NCBI GenBank assembly: GCA_005777415.1
Contig: SXMI01000213.1
Coordinates: 1-16,346, forward strand
From: Actinomycetota bacterium
Lineage (GTDB): Bacteria; Actinomycetota; Acidimicrobiia; Acidimicrobiales; Microtrichaceae
Length of the DNA stretch: 16,346 nt
Direction of reading: 5' to 3'
Shown here: one piece after another, positions 7,261 through 15,219 of the stretch
Layout of the letters: every line of letters begins with the position of its first letter
How positions within the stretch are numbered: position 1 is the stretch's first letter
Notes under the pieces: generated by a model
The model's database searches: none
What the model saw: the letters and a program-made list of their open reading frames with translations, nothing else
What the model was told of the DNA's origin: nothing
Translations under genes and position numbers: made by a program

Positions 7261-8041
7261 GCGCACTCGGAGCGACCTTCGACGCCAGGTATCGCCCGCT
7301 CACCGACTGGCGGAACCAGCGGCTGACCGCCGGCGCACGACGGGCCAGACCCCACCACGTCACCCGGAGCTCGGTCTCCACCATGGTGCGGACGACCGCC
7401 ATCTTGGACTCGCCGGCGACCCGGTCCACGAAGGTGATCGGGACCTCGACGACGCTCACCCCAGCGGCGGAGAGGCGGTAGGCGGTCTCGATCTGGAACA
7501 GGTAGCCGTTGGCCCGGGTCCCGTCGATGTCGATCCGCTCGAGGACCTCGGACCGGTATGCCCGGAAGGCCGTCGTCGCGTCCCGGATCCGCAGGTCGAG
7601 CATCGTCCGGGCATAGGCGTTCCCCCAGCGTGAGAGCGCCCGGCGGGATCGGGTCCAGTTCGGGATGGACCCGCCCGGGACGTAACGGGAGCCGACAGCG
7701 ACATCGGCGCCGTCGGCGATGGCGGCGAGCAGGACCGGCAGCACCGCCGGATCGTGGGAGAAATCGGCGTCCATCTGCACGACCACGTCGTGCCCGGCGT
7801 CCAGGGCCACCCGGAACCCGTGGCGGTACGCCGCCCCCAGACCCTCCTTGGCCGCCCGGTGGAGCACCCGGACCCGACCCAGTTCCGCCCCGACCCGCTC
7901 GGCGATCGCGCCGGTGCCGTCGGGGCTGCCGTCGTCCACGATCAGGACCGCCAGCTCGGGGGCGTGCGCTCGTACGCTCCGGAGCAGCGCCTCGACGTTG
8001 TCCGCCTCCTGGTAGGTCGGGACGACCAGCACCGGATCCAC
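7232..8041 (-). CDS. Polyprenol monophosphomannose synthase (GT2, dolichol-phosphate mannosyltransferase type)
   Basis: A 269-residue family-2 glycosyltransferase that would transfer mannose from GDP-mannose to a polyprenyl phosphate on the cytoplasmic side, giving the lipid-linked donor used by GT-C mannosyltransferases. Signatures are VVPTYQEADN near the start, VDDGSPDGT (35-43), KEGLGAAYRHGF (65-76), the metal-binding QMDADFSHDP with DAD at 91-93, GSRYVPGG (117-124), and DRVAGESKM (206-214), which carries the conserved SKM close. It matches the catalytic domain of mycobacterial Ppm1 and lacks the N-terminal lipoprotein acyltransferase domain fused to it in M. tuberculosis. No C-terminal membrane domain is present. 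The start is GTG 8041, 9 nt after the upstream gene's stop, without a strong ribosome binding site; GTG at the fourth codon is an alternative. The gene lies in the middle of a three-gene operon. Glucose or another sugar as donor cannot be excluded. Confidence 0.9.
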   Translation of the reverse strand: MDPVLVVPTYQEADNVEALLRSVRAHAPELAVLIVDDGSPDGTGAIAERVGAELGRVRVLHRAAKEGLGAAYRHGFRVALDAGHDVVVQMDADFSHDPAVLPVLLAAIADGADVAVGSRYVPGGSIPNWTRSRRALSRWGNAYARTMLDLRIRDATTAFRAYRSEVLERIDIDGTRANGYLFQIETAYRLSAAGVSVVEVPITFVDRVAGESKMAVVRTMVETELRVTWWGLARRAPAVSRWFRQSVSGRYLASKVAPSALPVGEQDHR

Positions 8042-8050
8042 CGGATCAGG

Positions 8051-9754
8051 CTAGTTGGTGCCCCCTGCGGCCTCGGGGCGGCCGCCGAGGCCCTCGCATC
8101 GGCGCAGGAGGCGGAACCGACCGTTGTCGACGACCTCGCAGAAGTCCGCCTCGAGGACATCGTCGGCGAGGGTCGACCCGGTCCGGACACTGGCATTCGG
8201 CTCGTCCCAGTCCCGCCACACCTGCGAGAGCACCACCCAGTCGGCCCGTCCGAGCTCGGCGGCGAGGCCGCCGTCGGGTGCGTCGGCGATCCCGGGGTCC
8301 ATCTCGATGAAACGGGTCCCCGGGTCGAGCTCGTCGAAGAGCGAGTACAACCAGGCGTCGCTGTAGACCGTGCGGGACAGCTCCGCGGGTCCCACGACCA
8401 GGCGTTCCCCCGGCCGAGCGGACCGAGCGAGCTCGTCGACGACCTCCTGGGCCGCGGCGGCGTCGGCCGCCGAGCCGTACGGGAACCGGCGGTCACCCCG
8501 GACGACCGGGAACCCTGAGTCCTCGCCGCTGAACGTGCGGCCCACCGCCTCCACCCACCCGCGCACCGGGAACGATGGGATCACGAGCAGCGCCACAGCG
8601 GCGAGCGCGACCGCGGCGATCACCCGGGCGGCCCGGAGCGAACCGGCCGGGAGCAGCCCACGGAGGAGCTCGGGCCCGAGGAGCAGCGCCGCCGGGAAGG
8701 TGGCGGCGCTCACCCACGACAGGTGGGTCACGTCGGGACGCTGGAGCGCCTGGGGCAACAAGAGCCCGGCGAGGACGGCGAAGGGCACCAGGGTCCGTGC
8801 CGCCCAGGAAGCGGGGGCGTTCCGGCGGAGCAGCCAGCCGCCGACCAGAGCAACGACCACGCTCAGCGGTACGAGCCAGAACCAGAGATGGATCTGCACC
8901 GACTCCGGGAGCGTCGGGATCGGCCAGTCCTCCCGGCCGAGCGTGCCGGCCCGCTGGAGGAACGCATCGACCCGGTCCCAGGACGGGGGGACCGGGAGCG
9001 ACCGGCCGGCCCGGAGCTCGAACACGGGTTCGAGCACCATGCCGCGGAAGGCCGCGGCTGGCCCGCTCCTGATGAGGTGGACGAACCACAGCAACGAGAC
9101 CGCTGCCGTCGACGAGATGATCGTCAGCCGGCGCCGCCGGTCGACCTGAAGGCACCAGAGGACCAGCCCGGCACCGACCGCCAGGACGAGATCGGGCCGA
9201 TAGAGGACGGCGACCGCCGCTGCGGCGCCACCCACCAGGTCGAGGGTGGTCACCCGGCCGGGCCGGTCAGGACTCCGGCGCTGGACCAGGTCGCCCAGCG
9301 ACCAGGCGGCGAGGGCCGCCAGGGCTGCGGCCAGACCGCCCACCCAGGCCAGGGCGACCAGCCCCAGGGGCAACAGGATGACGGCGGTCGTGGCCCCGGC
9401 CACTGCCGCCGGTACCCGACCGCGACTCCGGCCCAGGACCCAGACCGCGAGCGCGGCCACCAGGATCTGGGAGGCGCCGACGGCCCGTTCGACCTGGAGC
9501 GTGGCGCCGAGGAACCGGTACACGAGACCGAGGAACCAGAGGGATCCGGGCCCGTACAGGTGGAGGAAGTCCCGGTGTGGGACCCAGCCCTCGGCGACGA
9601 GCTCCGGGAAGACGAGCATGAAGCCCTCCTCCATCGGCGCCCCCGAGGCCCCCCACAGGCCCGGCACGGCGAGTGCGACCACCGCCACGACGACACCCAC
9701 CGACGCCACCTCTGCGGCCAGTGTCCGGCCCGACCGGCGACCAGCAGCGTCCAT
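8051..9754 (-). CDS. GT-C-like integral membrane protein, putative glycosyltransferase
   Basis: A 567-residue protein with about ten hydrophobic segments between residues 12 and 395, then a soluble C-terminal part of about 170 residues. After the first helix it has MEEGFMLVFPELVAEGWVPH and RDFLHLYGPGSLWF: an acidic pair in the first outer loop followed by an aromatic YGPG segment, as in GT-C glycosyltransferases. LQRPDVTHLSW (337-347) is a further motif of related membrane transferases. The family is not certain. The frame is open to 9901, but the ATG at 9754 is preferred because upstream codons would encode the Pro/Ala repeats of the intergenic array and run over the divergent gene start. 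It is the first gene of the operon with mannose synthase and the double-SGNH acyltransferase, which fits use of a polyprenyl-phosphate sugar (inference). Confidence 0.8.
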   Translation of the reverse strand: MDAAGRRSGRTLAAEVASVGVVVAVVALAVPGLWGASGAPMEEGFMLVFPELVAEGWVPHRDFLHLYGPGSLWFLGLVYRFLGATLQVERAVGASQILVAALAVWVLGRSRGRVPAAVAGATTAVILLPLGLVALAWVGGLAAALAALAAWSLGDLVQRRSPDRPGRVTTLDLVGGAAAAVAVLYRPDLVLAVGAGLVLWCLQVDRRRRLTIISSTAAVSLLWFVHLIRSGPAAAFRGMVLEPVFELRAGRSLPVPPSWDRVDAFLQRAGTLGREDWPIPTLPESVQIHLWFWLVPLSVVVALVGGWLLRRNAPASWAARTLVPFAVLAGLLLPQALQRPDVTHLSWVSAATFPAALLLGPELLRGLLPAGSLRAARVIAAVALAAVALLVIPSFPVRGWVEAVGRTFSGEDSGFPVVRGDRRFPYGSAADAAAAQEVVDELARSARPGERLVVGPAELSRTVYSDAWLYSLFDELDPGTRFIEMDPGIADAPDGGLAAELGRADWVVLSQVWRDWDEPNASVRTGSTLADDVLEADFCEVVDNGRFRLLRRCEGLGGRPEAAGGTN

Positions 9755-9770
9755 CGGAGGGGCAGTCTCG

Positions 9771-9848
9771 CACAGGGCGGGAGCGCCCGGGTCGGCACAG
9801 GCGGGAGCGCCCGGGTCGGCAGGTTGCGGGTCTGCCCGGGTCCCGGCC
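9771..9848. repeat. Tandem array of about 25-bp units with CGGG-N4-CCCG boxes
   Basis: Two nearly identical units share a 21-bp core, at 9777-9797 and 9801-9821; a third, degenerate copy follows to about 9848. Each has an inverted repeat CGGG-N4-CCCG: at 9778-9789, 9802-9813 and 9827-9838. The spacing is 24 and 25 bp. The array fills the gap between two divergent genes, and the third box covers the expected -35 zone of the plus-strand gene. It may be an operator array; alternatively it is simple GC-rich repeat expansion. Confidence 0.6.
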
Positions 9849-9859
9849 AACCCGCCCAC

Positions 9860-9875
9860 TACCCTTTCCGGCGTG
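9860..9875 (+). promoter_or_regulatory. Leaderless promoter: TACCCT, 7 nt, GTG
   Basis: TACCCT (9860-9865) fits TAnnnT and is followed by exactly 7 nt and then GTG 9873. This is the spacing expected when transcription starts at the first base of the start codon. Two other genes in the window show the same arrangement. No Shine-Dalgarno sequence is present. Confidence 0.55.
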
Positions 9876-12119
9876 GCTGTCCGAGGTTCCGCCTGGAACA
9901 TCAGGGGCTACCGGACCACCGAGGACCTCGGTGGGACCGGAGGCGAGCCGGGTCCGGACCGGGTCCTCGGCTTCCGTGTCGTCGGCCGGGACGGGACGGC
10001 GCCCAAGCCCGGCTCCACCAGCACGCTCGTCCGTGAGGACGCCGTCGTCCCGAGGCCCCAACTGGCGCTGCCGCACCGTCCGCCACTCGACGGGATCCGC
10101 GGCATCGCGATCCTCAGCATCATGCTGTACCACGGTGCCGGACTCGACCGGATCGGCTGGTTGGAACGCTGGACCGGTGGCCTGTTCCTCAGCCTGTCGG
10201 CGTTCTTCACCCTGTCCGGGTTCCTGATCTGCAGCCTTCTGCTCCACGAGGAGTCCGGATCGGGCCACGTCGACCTCGGGTCCTTCTGGGTGCGCCGGGC
10301 CCGACGCCTGCTCCCGGCGGTCTACGTGCTGCTCGCCGCCGTGGTGTTCCTCGCTCCCGTGCTGGCGTTCCCGACCCAGCTCGACGGCCTCGGCAACCAG
10401 GTCTGGGCGTCCATCTTCTACGTCGTCAACTGGGACCTCATCCTCGCCGAGACCGACTACGCGGCCATGTTCGTCTCGTCGCCCTCACCCCTCCAGCACC
10501 TGTGGAGCCTGGCCGTCGAGGAGCAGTGGTACGTGCTGGTCCCGCTCGCCGCAGCGGCCGTGGTCTGGTACCGCCGGAGCCGTCGTCGCCTCGATCGCGA
10601 GGCTGCGCTGACCCGTCTGGCCTGGGGGCTGGTCGGTGCGGCGGTGGCGGGAACGGCGTGGATGTGGTTCGTCTCCGGCGGCGAGTACACCAACCGGGCC
10701 TACATGGGCACCGACACCCGCCTCGCCGAGATGGTCGTCGGAGCTGCGGCCGCAGCGTTCCTCGCCCGCGGGTTCCGTTCCCCGACGTCGGTCCGGCGAT
10801 GGGTGCTGCGCGCCGCACCCGTGGCCATGGCCGTGCTCGCCGTGGCCTGGGTCGTCACCCCGTTCGAGCTGCCGGCCCTCTACCGGGGCGGGTTCACCCT
10901 CCATGCCGTCCTGGTCGCCCTCGTGATCGTGGCGGCGGTGCAGCCCCGTGGGGTCGCCAGCGTCTGGTTCGGGGTCGGCCTGCTCACGTTCGCCGGACGC
11001 ATCTCCTACGGCCTGTACCTGGCCCACTGGCCCGTGATGCTGTGGTTGACCCCGGACCGACTGGGCGTCGACGCATCGCTGGCCCTGGTCATCCAGCTGG
11101 CGATCACCGTGGCCCTGGCGCTCCTGTCCGAACGCTTCGTGGAGCTGCCGGTCCGACGCGGCCGGGCGCTGCGCGGTCGGTGGGCGTTCGTGGCGCTCGG
11201 CGTCGCCGTCGCGCTGATCGCGTTCGGGGTGAGCAGGCTCCCGGAGGCCGACCCGAGGGAGCTCCTGGCCCTCGGCCCGACCGAACAGGTGGTGTTCCCG
11301 AGCACCACGGCCCCGCCGGCCCCGACGACGTCGCAGGTGGGCGACAGCGGGGATCCGTCGCCGCCGGGCATCGCCGGGGATCCGGCACCGGTGACGGCGC
11401 CACCGACGACCCTCCCTCCCCCACCGCTGCGGGTGATGGTCGTGGGCGACTCCTTCGCCGAGTCAGTCGTGATCGGCCTCCAGCGGTGGGGGGTCCAGAC
11501 CGGCACGATGGCCGTCATGGACCAGGGCGTCCCCAACTGCCCCTTCGGCCGGAGCGGTTCGGCCCGGGCCCTGAACGTCGCCCGTGAGATCCCGGAGATC
11601 TGCGCCGAGCGCGACGCCACGCTGGAGGCCGCCGTCCGCGACTTCGCACCGGACGTGGTCCTGCTCGCCGGCAGCTTCTGGGACATCACCGACCGTCGAC
11701 CGGACAACTTCCCCTCGTACACGAGCATCGGCGATCCCGACTACGACCGCTTCCTCGTCGATGAGCTGGGCCACGTGACCCAGATCGTGTCGAACGGTGG
11801 CGCCACCGTCGTGTGGGCGAACTCCCCCTACTGGGACCCGGTGGAGGGGACGGCGTTCTTCATGGGCGACCCGCCCTACGTGGAGTCGGAGCGTTCCCGG
11901 GTCGATTCGTTCAATGCGCTCCTCACCGCGACGGTCGCCGGTCGGCCCGCCACCACAGTCCTCGACCTCCAGGGGTGGGTGCGGTCCCAACCGGGGGGCG
12001 ACACCGGCAAGGAACTCCGACCGGACGGCGTCCACTTCTCGGAGGCGACCACGGACACGGCCGCGGCGTGGATCGGACCGGAACTTCTACGGATCGCCGG
12101 CTGGCAGCCCGTGGCCTGA
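9873..12119 (+). CDS. Acyltransferase-3 membrane protein with a C-terminal SGNH domain (OafA-like)
   Basis: A 748-residue fusion. A polar N-terminal tail of about 65 residues precedes the acyltransferase-3 domain (about 68-430): PPLDGIRGIAILSIMLYHG (His87), FFTLSGFLICSLLL, LQHLWSLAVEEQWYVLVPL (His209), GTDTRLAEMVVG and ISYGLYLAHWPVMLWL (His385). One further helix (about 437-453) and a long Pro/Thr/Gly linker (about 475-518) lead to an outer SGNH domain (about 519-742) with VVGDSFAES (Ser527), LAGSFWDITDRR (about 598-609), SIGDP and RPDGVHFS (Asp718, His721), so its catalytic residues are intact. The linker and domain closely resemble SGNH domain 2 of the other fusion protein in this window. 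The start is GTG 9873 by its leaderless promoter; the open frame reaches 9246 but overlaps the divergent gene. The 3' end overlaps a convergent glycosyltransferase gene by 33 nt. The likely role is O-acetylation or similar of an exported glycan. Confidence 0.92.
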   Translation: MAVRGSAWNIRGYRTTEDLGGTGGEPGPDRVLGFRVVGRDGTAPKPGSTSTLVREDAVVPRPQLALPHRPPLDGIRGIAILSIMLYHGAGLDRIGWLERWTGGLFLSLSAFFTLSGFLICSLLLHEESGSGHVDLGSFWVRRARRLLPAVYVLLAAVVFLAPVLAFPTQLDGLGNQVWASIFYVVNWDLILAETDYAAMFVSSPSPLQHLWSLAVEEQWYVLVPLAAAAVVWYRRSRRRLDREAALTRLAWGLVGAAVAGTAWMWFVSGGEYTNRAYMGTDTRLAEMVVGAAAAAFLARGFRSPTSVRRWVLRAAPVAMAVLAVAWVVTPFELPALYRGGFTLHAVLVALVIVAAVQPRGVASVWFGVGLLTFAGRISYGLYLAHWPVMLWLTPDRLGVDASLALVIQLAITVALALLSERFVELPVRRGRALRGRWAFVALGVAVALIAFGVSRLPEADPRELLALGPTEQVVFPSTTAPPAPTTSQVGDSGDPSPPGIAGDPAPVTAPPTTLPPPPLRVMVVGDSFAESVVIGLQRWGVQTGTMAVMDQGVPNCPFGRSGSARALNVAREIPEICAERDATLEAAVRDFAPDVVLLAGSFWDITDRRPDNFPSYTSIGDPDYDRFLVDELGHVTQIVSNGGATVVWANSPYWDPVEGTAFFMGDPPYVESERSRVDSFNALLTATVAGRPATTVLDLQGWVRSQPGGDTGKELRPDGVHFSEATTDTAAAWIGPELLRIAGWQPVA

Positions 12120-13514
12120 CCCGGCGGTGGCCCGCGGTCTGAGCCGGCGGAGCCGATCGAGCAGCACGACCGCCCCGCCGCCGGCGAGCACAGCGACCAT
12201 GGGGGCCGCCGAGACCTTGAACCGGGGATCCCCGAAGAACAGCACCGGGACCAGCAGCGACACGCAGGTGGCGGCGACCAGTCCCGCACGGGCGGCGTCG
12301 CGTCGTCGCCAGGAGCCCCGGGCGGCCACCACGAGCCCGACGACCCCCAGCAGGGCCACGACCCCGTACGCCACGTTCGCCACGACCACGAACAGCGTCC
12401 GGAACCAGCTCGCCCCCAGGGGGTCCGCCCCGTAGGCCTCGACGGCGTCGAGGCCGTCGTCGTCGCTGACGTAGGTGAAGTAGAGCTTGGCCGGGATGAG
12501 GCGGATCCAGCCCCAGGGGTCGTCCGCCACGAACCCGGCGGCCGCCCGGCGGGCGAAGCGGTCCTGGGCCACCTCCCCGGCGGCACCGTCGAACCAGGTG
12601 GTCCCACCCTGACAGGGGGTGGCGATCGCGAATCCGCCGCGGGCGTCGGGATACGCGCCGATGCACAGGTTGTCGCCCGTGTTGGTGGACACGGGCACGA
12701 AGGCACCGAGCGCCACCTCGTTGCGGATCGTCCACGGCACCACCGCCGCGGCCAGCACCACGAGGGTGGCCGCCGCCGTGGCTCCCAGCGTCACCCCCGG
12801 CACCCGCCAGATGGCCCAGACCCCGAGCACGATCGCCACGACCAGCAGGAACTGCGGGCGGAGCGAGCTGGCGACCACCGTGGCCACTGCGGACAGCGCC
12901 ACCCAGGACCACGGCACCGGTCGGCCCGGGCGCCGGGCCAGCACCGTGAGCCCCCAGACGGCACAGGCGGCGGAGGCCACGAATGCCGACTCCGACAACA
13001 GCGCGGCGGCGTACGCCACCAGGTTGGGCCAGCAGGCGAGGACCACTGCGGCGAGCACCCCGGCGCGCGGACCCCACAGGATCCGCGCCGTCGCGCCGAC
13101 GGCCACGATGGCCACACCCCACCAGAGGGACTGGACGAGGCCCACCGGCCAGGTGGGGAACCCGTCGATCCCGACCTGCTCGGCCGCCCGGTAGACCACC
13201 CCGAGCAGGTACGGGTAGCCCGGCGGGTAGTAGGCCGTGGGGTCACCGGCCAGGCTCTCGTAGCCCGAGCCGGCGGCGATCGCGATCCCGTAGCTCCGGT
13301 AGAGGAAGGGATCCGAGAGACCGGTCGGTGTCCGGGCCACGGCCAGCACCCAGGCGATGCGGACGAGCACTCCGATTCCGGCGACGGTCCAGACTCCCCG
13401 GCCCACGTGGACACGGCCCGGATCCGGGGACGGGGAGCGTCCCCGCGGTGACGCCCCGACAGGTGACATCTCGACCGGTGACGCCGTGTCCTGCTGACTG
13501 GTCGGATCCGCCAC
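12087..13514 (-). CDS. GT-C glycosyltransferase, GT39/ArnT-like
   Basis: A 475-residue membrane protein, about 9-11 helices from residue 41 on. After helix one come RTPTGLSDPFLYRSYGIAIA and DPTAYYPPGYPYLLGVVYR (91-109), the acidic loop and YPPGYP pattern of GT39/ArnT-like enzymes. ALLSESAFV (171-179) follows. PWTIRNEVALGAFVPVSTNTGDNLCIGAY (260-288) is the typical signature of this family just after a helix, and FFGDPRFKVSAAP (426-438) is the usual R-F/Y-P region near the end. Such enzymes transfer a sugar from a polyprenyl-phosphate donor on the outer side of the membrane; donor and acceptor are not readable here, though the mannose synthase nearby is a plausible supplier. The first 40 residues are Ser/Pro/Asp-rich and cytoplasmic. 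The start is GTG 13514, chosen from a TAnnnT-N7-GTG promoter; the frame stays open to 13829 inside the divergent gene. No deletion or frameshift is visible. Confidence 0.87.
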   Translation of the reverse strand: MADPTSQQDTASPVEMSPVGASPRGRSPSPDPGRVHVGRGVWTVAGIGVLVRIAWVLAVARTPTGLSDPFLYRSYGIAIAAGSGYESLAGDPTAYYPPGYPYLLGVVYRAAEQVGIDGFPTWPVGLVQSLWWGVAIVAVGATARILWGPRAGVLAAVVLACWPNLVAYAAALLSESAFVASAACAVWGLTVLARRPGRPVPWSWVALSAVATVVASSLRPQFLLVVAIVLGVWAIWRVPGVTLGATAAATLVVLAAAVVPWTIRNEVALGAFVPVSTNTGDNLCIGAYPDARGGFAIATPCQGGTTWFDGAAGEVAQDRFARRAAAGFVADDPWGWIRLIPAKLYFTYVSDDDGLDAVEAYGADPLGASWFRTLFVVVANVAYGVVALLGVVGLVVAARGSWRRRDAARAGLVAATCVSLLVPVLFFGDPRFKVSAAPMVAVLAGGGAVVLLDRLRRLRPRATAGSGHGLPAGDP

Positions 13515-13527
13515 CGGAACGACGTTA
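13512..13527 (-). promoter_or_regulatory. Leaderless promoter: TAACGT, 7 nt, GTG (minus strand)
   Basis: On the minus strand TAACGT (13527-13522) is followed by 7 nt and GTG (13514-13512). The same spacing occurs at two plus-strand genes. The 73-bp gap to the divergent gene at 13588 must hold both promoters. Confidence 0.5.
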
Positions 13528-13574
13528 CCGGCGCCCCAACGGCCGGGATCGACACCGCTGCGAACCGGGGCGGG

Positions 13575-13590
13575 TAGTTTCGCCGACGTG
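13575..13590 (+). promoter_or_regulatory. Leaderless promoter: TAGTTT, 7 nt, GTG
   Basis: TAGTTT (13575-13580) is followed by cgccgac and GTG 13588. A weak -35-like TCGACA lies at 13549-13554, 20 nt upstream of the -10 box. No ribosome binding site is present, consistent with a leaderless transcript. Confidence 0.55.
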
Positions 13591-15216
13591 ACGGCCCCGG
13601 AACCCGGACCTCGGGACGCCACCGAGCCGGGTCGACCGCTCCCGGTGGTCGCCGCTGCGGTCGTCGGTGCCGGCACGCTCCTGGCGCTGGCGATACTCGG
13701 ACGGGACCTCTGGTTCGCCAGCGACGAGTGGAACATCATGACCGAGTACCCCTCGGGCCACCTGCTCGTCCCGTTCAACGGCCACCTGTCGGCGGTCCCC
13801 GTGGCCCTGTACCAGGTCCTGTTCCACACGACCGGAGTCGTCGACCACCTGCCCTACCGGCTGCTCGGACTCGCAGCGCTGGCGCTGCTCGCCGTCGTCG
13901 TGGTGGTCTACGGCCGCTCCCGGGTGGGGGCCTGGGCCGCCGTGCTGGCCCTGGCCGCCGTGCTCTGGAACAGCTCCGGATCGACCAACCTGCTGTTCCC
14001 GTTCCTGCTCAACTTCTCCCTCCCCATCGCGCTCCTGGTCGTGGTCTGGTGGTGCCTCGACCGGAACCGCAGCCGGTCCGACGTCGGCGCCGGGGTGGCG
14101 CTCGCAGTGGCGCTCGCCTGCAGCGGCCTCGGGGTCGTGGCCCTGTTCGCCGTGGGCGTCGAACTGCTGGTGGCCCGGGCCGGATGGCGACGTTGGGTCA
14201 CCGTCGTCGCTCCGGGGGCCGTGCTCTGGTTCACCTGGTGGCTGACGAACCGCGACGCGGCGGCGGTGTCCCGGGACGTCCTGCGGGTCGCTCGCTACTC
14301 GGCGCGCATGTTCCTCGGCGGCACGACCTCGCTCGCTGCGGGTTCGACCGTCGGTGGGGTGCTGCTCGCGTTGGCCTTCGGCGGATTGGTGGTCGTGTCC
14401 CTCCTGCGCTGGCAGACCGGGACACGCCGGGACGACGCCCGGATCTGGGGGTCGTTGGCGGCCCCGGCCGCGTTCATCGGACTCACGGCGGTGAGCCGCA
14501 TCGACATCGTCCCGACCATCCCGCCCGACGAGCTGCGCTACGGCTGGACGGTCAGCGCCTACCTCGTCCTGGCCGCGCTGGCCTGCTGGCGGCCCACGCC
14601 CGAGGACCGCGCCCGCCTCGCCCCGATGGCCCGGTACGCCTGGGCCGCCGGCGCGGTCGTGGTGACGCTGAGCGCCCTCGTGCTCCGGGTCGATCTCGAG
14701 CGGTGGGTCGGCGACGTCCGGACGAACACGCCCGGTGTGCGCACCAACCTGTTCGCCGCCGAGGCGGTCGGCCCGGACCGCCTGGACCCGGAGATCGTCA
14801 TGCCCCTCTCCTTCGTGCCCGTCACCACCGGCCGCTACCTGTCGGCCGTCGCCCAGCTCGGCTCGCCGATCGACGGGGCCCGCGCCGCGGAGTTCGGTGG
14901 TCGCCCCGACCAGCTCGACGCCGCCGACGACCTGGTGCGCTCCTCACTCCGGCCCGGCCTGGGGCCGGCCACCGGCGAACCGCTGGGACCCTGTCCGGCC
15001 GAACTGCTCGTCGTCCCAGGCGCCACCGTCACGGTCGGCACCGACGGGTCCGCTCCGGTGCTGGTGCGCCGGTTCGGTTCGTCGCCGGTGTTCTCCGTGG
15101 AACCGGGGCCCGCGGCCCGGGCGATCACCCTCCCGGTCGATGATCCGGTTCCCGCCGACCTGATCGCCCCGTACCGGCTCAGTCCGCCGGCGGGGTCCAC
15201 CTGCTCGACCGGCTGA
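13588..15216 (+). CDS. Large multi-spanning membrane protein of unknown function, possibly GT-C-like
   Basis: A 542-residue protein that I do not recognise by family. A polar N-terminus (1-17) is followed by about ten hydrophobic segments up to residue 367 and then a soluble C-terminal domain of about 175 residues (368-542), presumably outside. After the first helix it has LWFASDEWNIMTEYP, with Asp46-Glu47; an acidic pair in the first outer loop is a feature of GT-C glycosyltransferases. PPDELRYGWT (312-321) lies just before a late helix, where lipid-donor-contacting loops often sit in that fold. Overall layout, with helices then an outer domain of about 170 residues, is like the membrane protein at 8051-9754, though sequence similarity is not obvious. 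GTG 13588 is supported by the promoter. It is divergent from the GT39-like gene and ends 3 nt before a convergent acyltransferase gene. Glycosyltransferase activity is an inference. Confidence 0.8.
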   Translation: MTAPEPGPRDATEPGRPLPVVAAAVVGAGTLLALAILGRDLWFASDEWNIMTEYPSGHLLVPFNGHLSAVPVALYQVLFHTTGVVDHLPYRLLGLAALALLAVVVVVYGRSRVGAWAAVLALAAVLWNSSGSTNLLFPFLLNFSLPIALLVVVWWCLDRNRSRSDVGAGVALAVALACSGLGVVALFAVGVELLVARAGWRRWVTVVAPGAVLWFTWWLTNRDAAAVSRDVLRVARYSARMFLGGTTSLAAGSTVGGVLLALAFGGLVVVSLLRWQTGTRRDDARIWGSLAAPAAFIGLTAVSRIDIVPTIPPDELRYGWTVSAYLVLAALACWRPTPEDRARLAPMARYAWAAGAVVVTLSALVLRVDLERWVGDVRTNTPGVRTNLFAAEAVGPDRLDPEIVMPLSFVPVTTGRYLSAVAQLGSPIDGARAAEFGGRPDQLDAADDLVRSSLRPGLGPATGEPLGPCPAELLVVPGATVTVGTDGSAPVLVRRFGSSPVFSVEPGPAARAITLPVDDPVPADLIAPYRLSPPAGSTCSTG

Positions 15217-15219
15217 CGG

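Noticed and set aside
9246..9872. Upstream extension of the acyltransferase-SGNH gene to ATG 9246
   Set aside because: It would run through the divergent membrane-protein gene and the repeat array and encode Arg/Pro/Ala-rich sequence. The GTG at 9873 has a -10 box at leaderless spacing.
9755..9901. N-terminal extension of the minus-strand membrane protein to 9901
   Set aside because: It would translate the tandem repeat (ADPGAPA-type) and overlap the start of the divergent gene. ATG 9754 leads directly into the first helix, although the extension is not strictly excluded.
11923..13122. Minus-strand 399-codon frame overlapping the GT39-like gene in another frame
   Set aside because: Gly/Arg-rich, no hydrophobic helices or motifs; the neighbouring frame encodes a complete GT-C protein.
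13515..13829. Extension of the GT39-like gene to 13829
   Set aside because: It would overlap the start of the divergent membrane protein by about 240 bp; both genes have a TAnnnT-N7-GTG promoter in the 73-bp gap.
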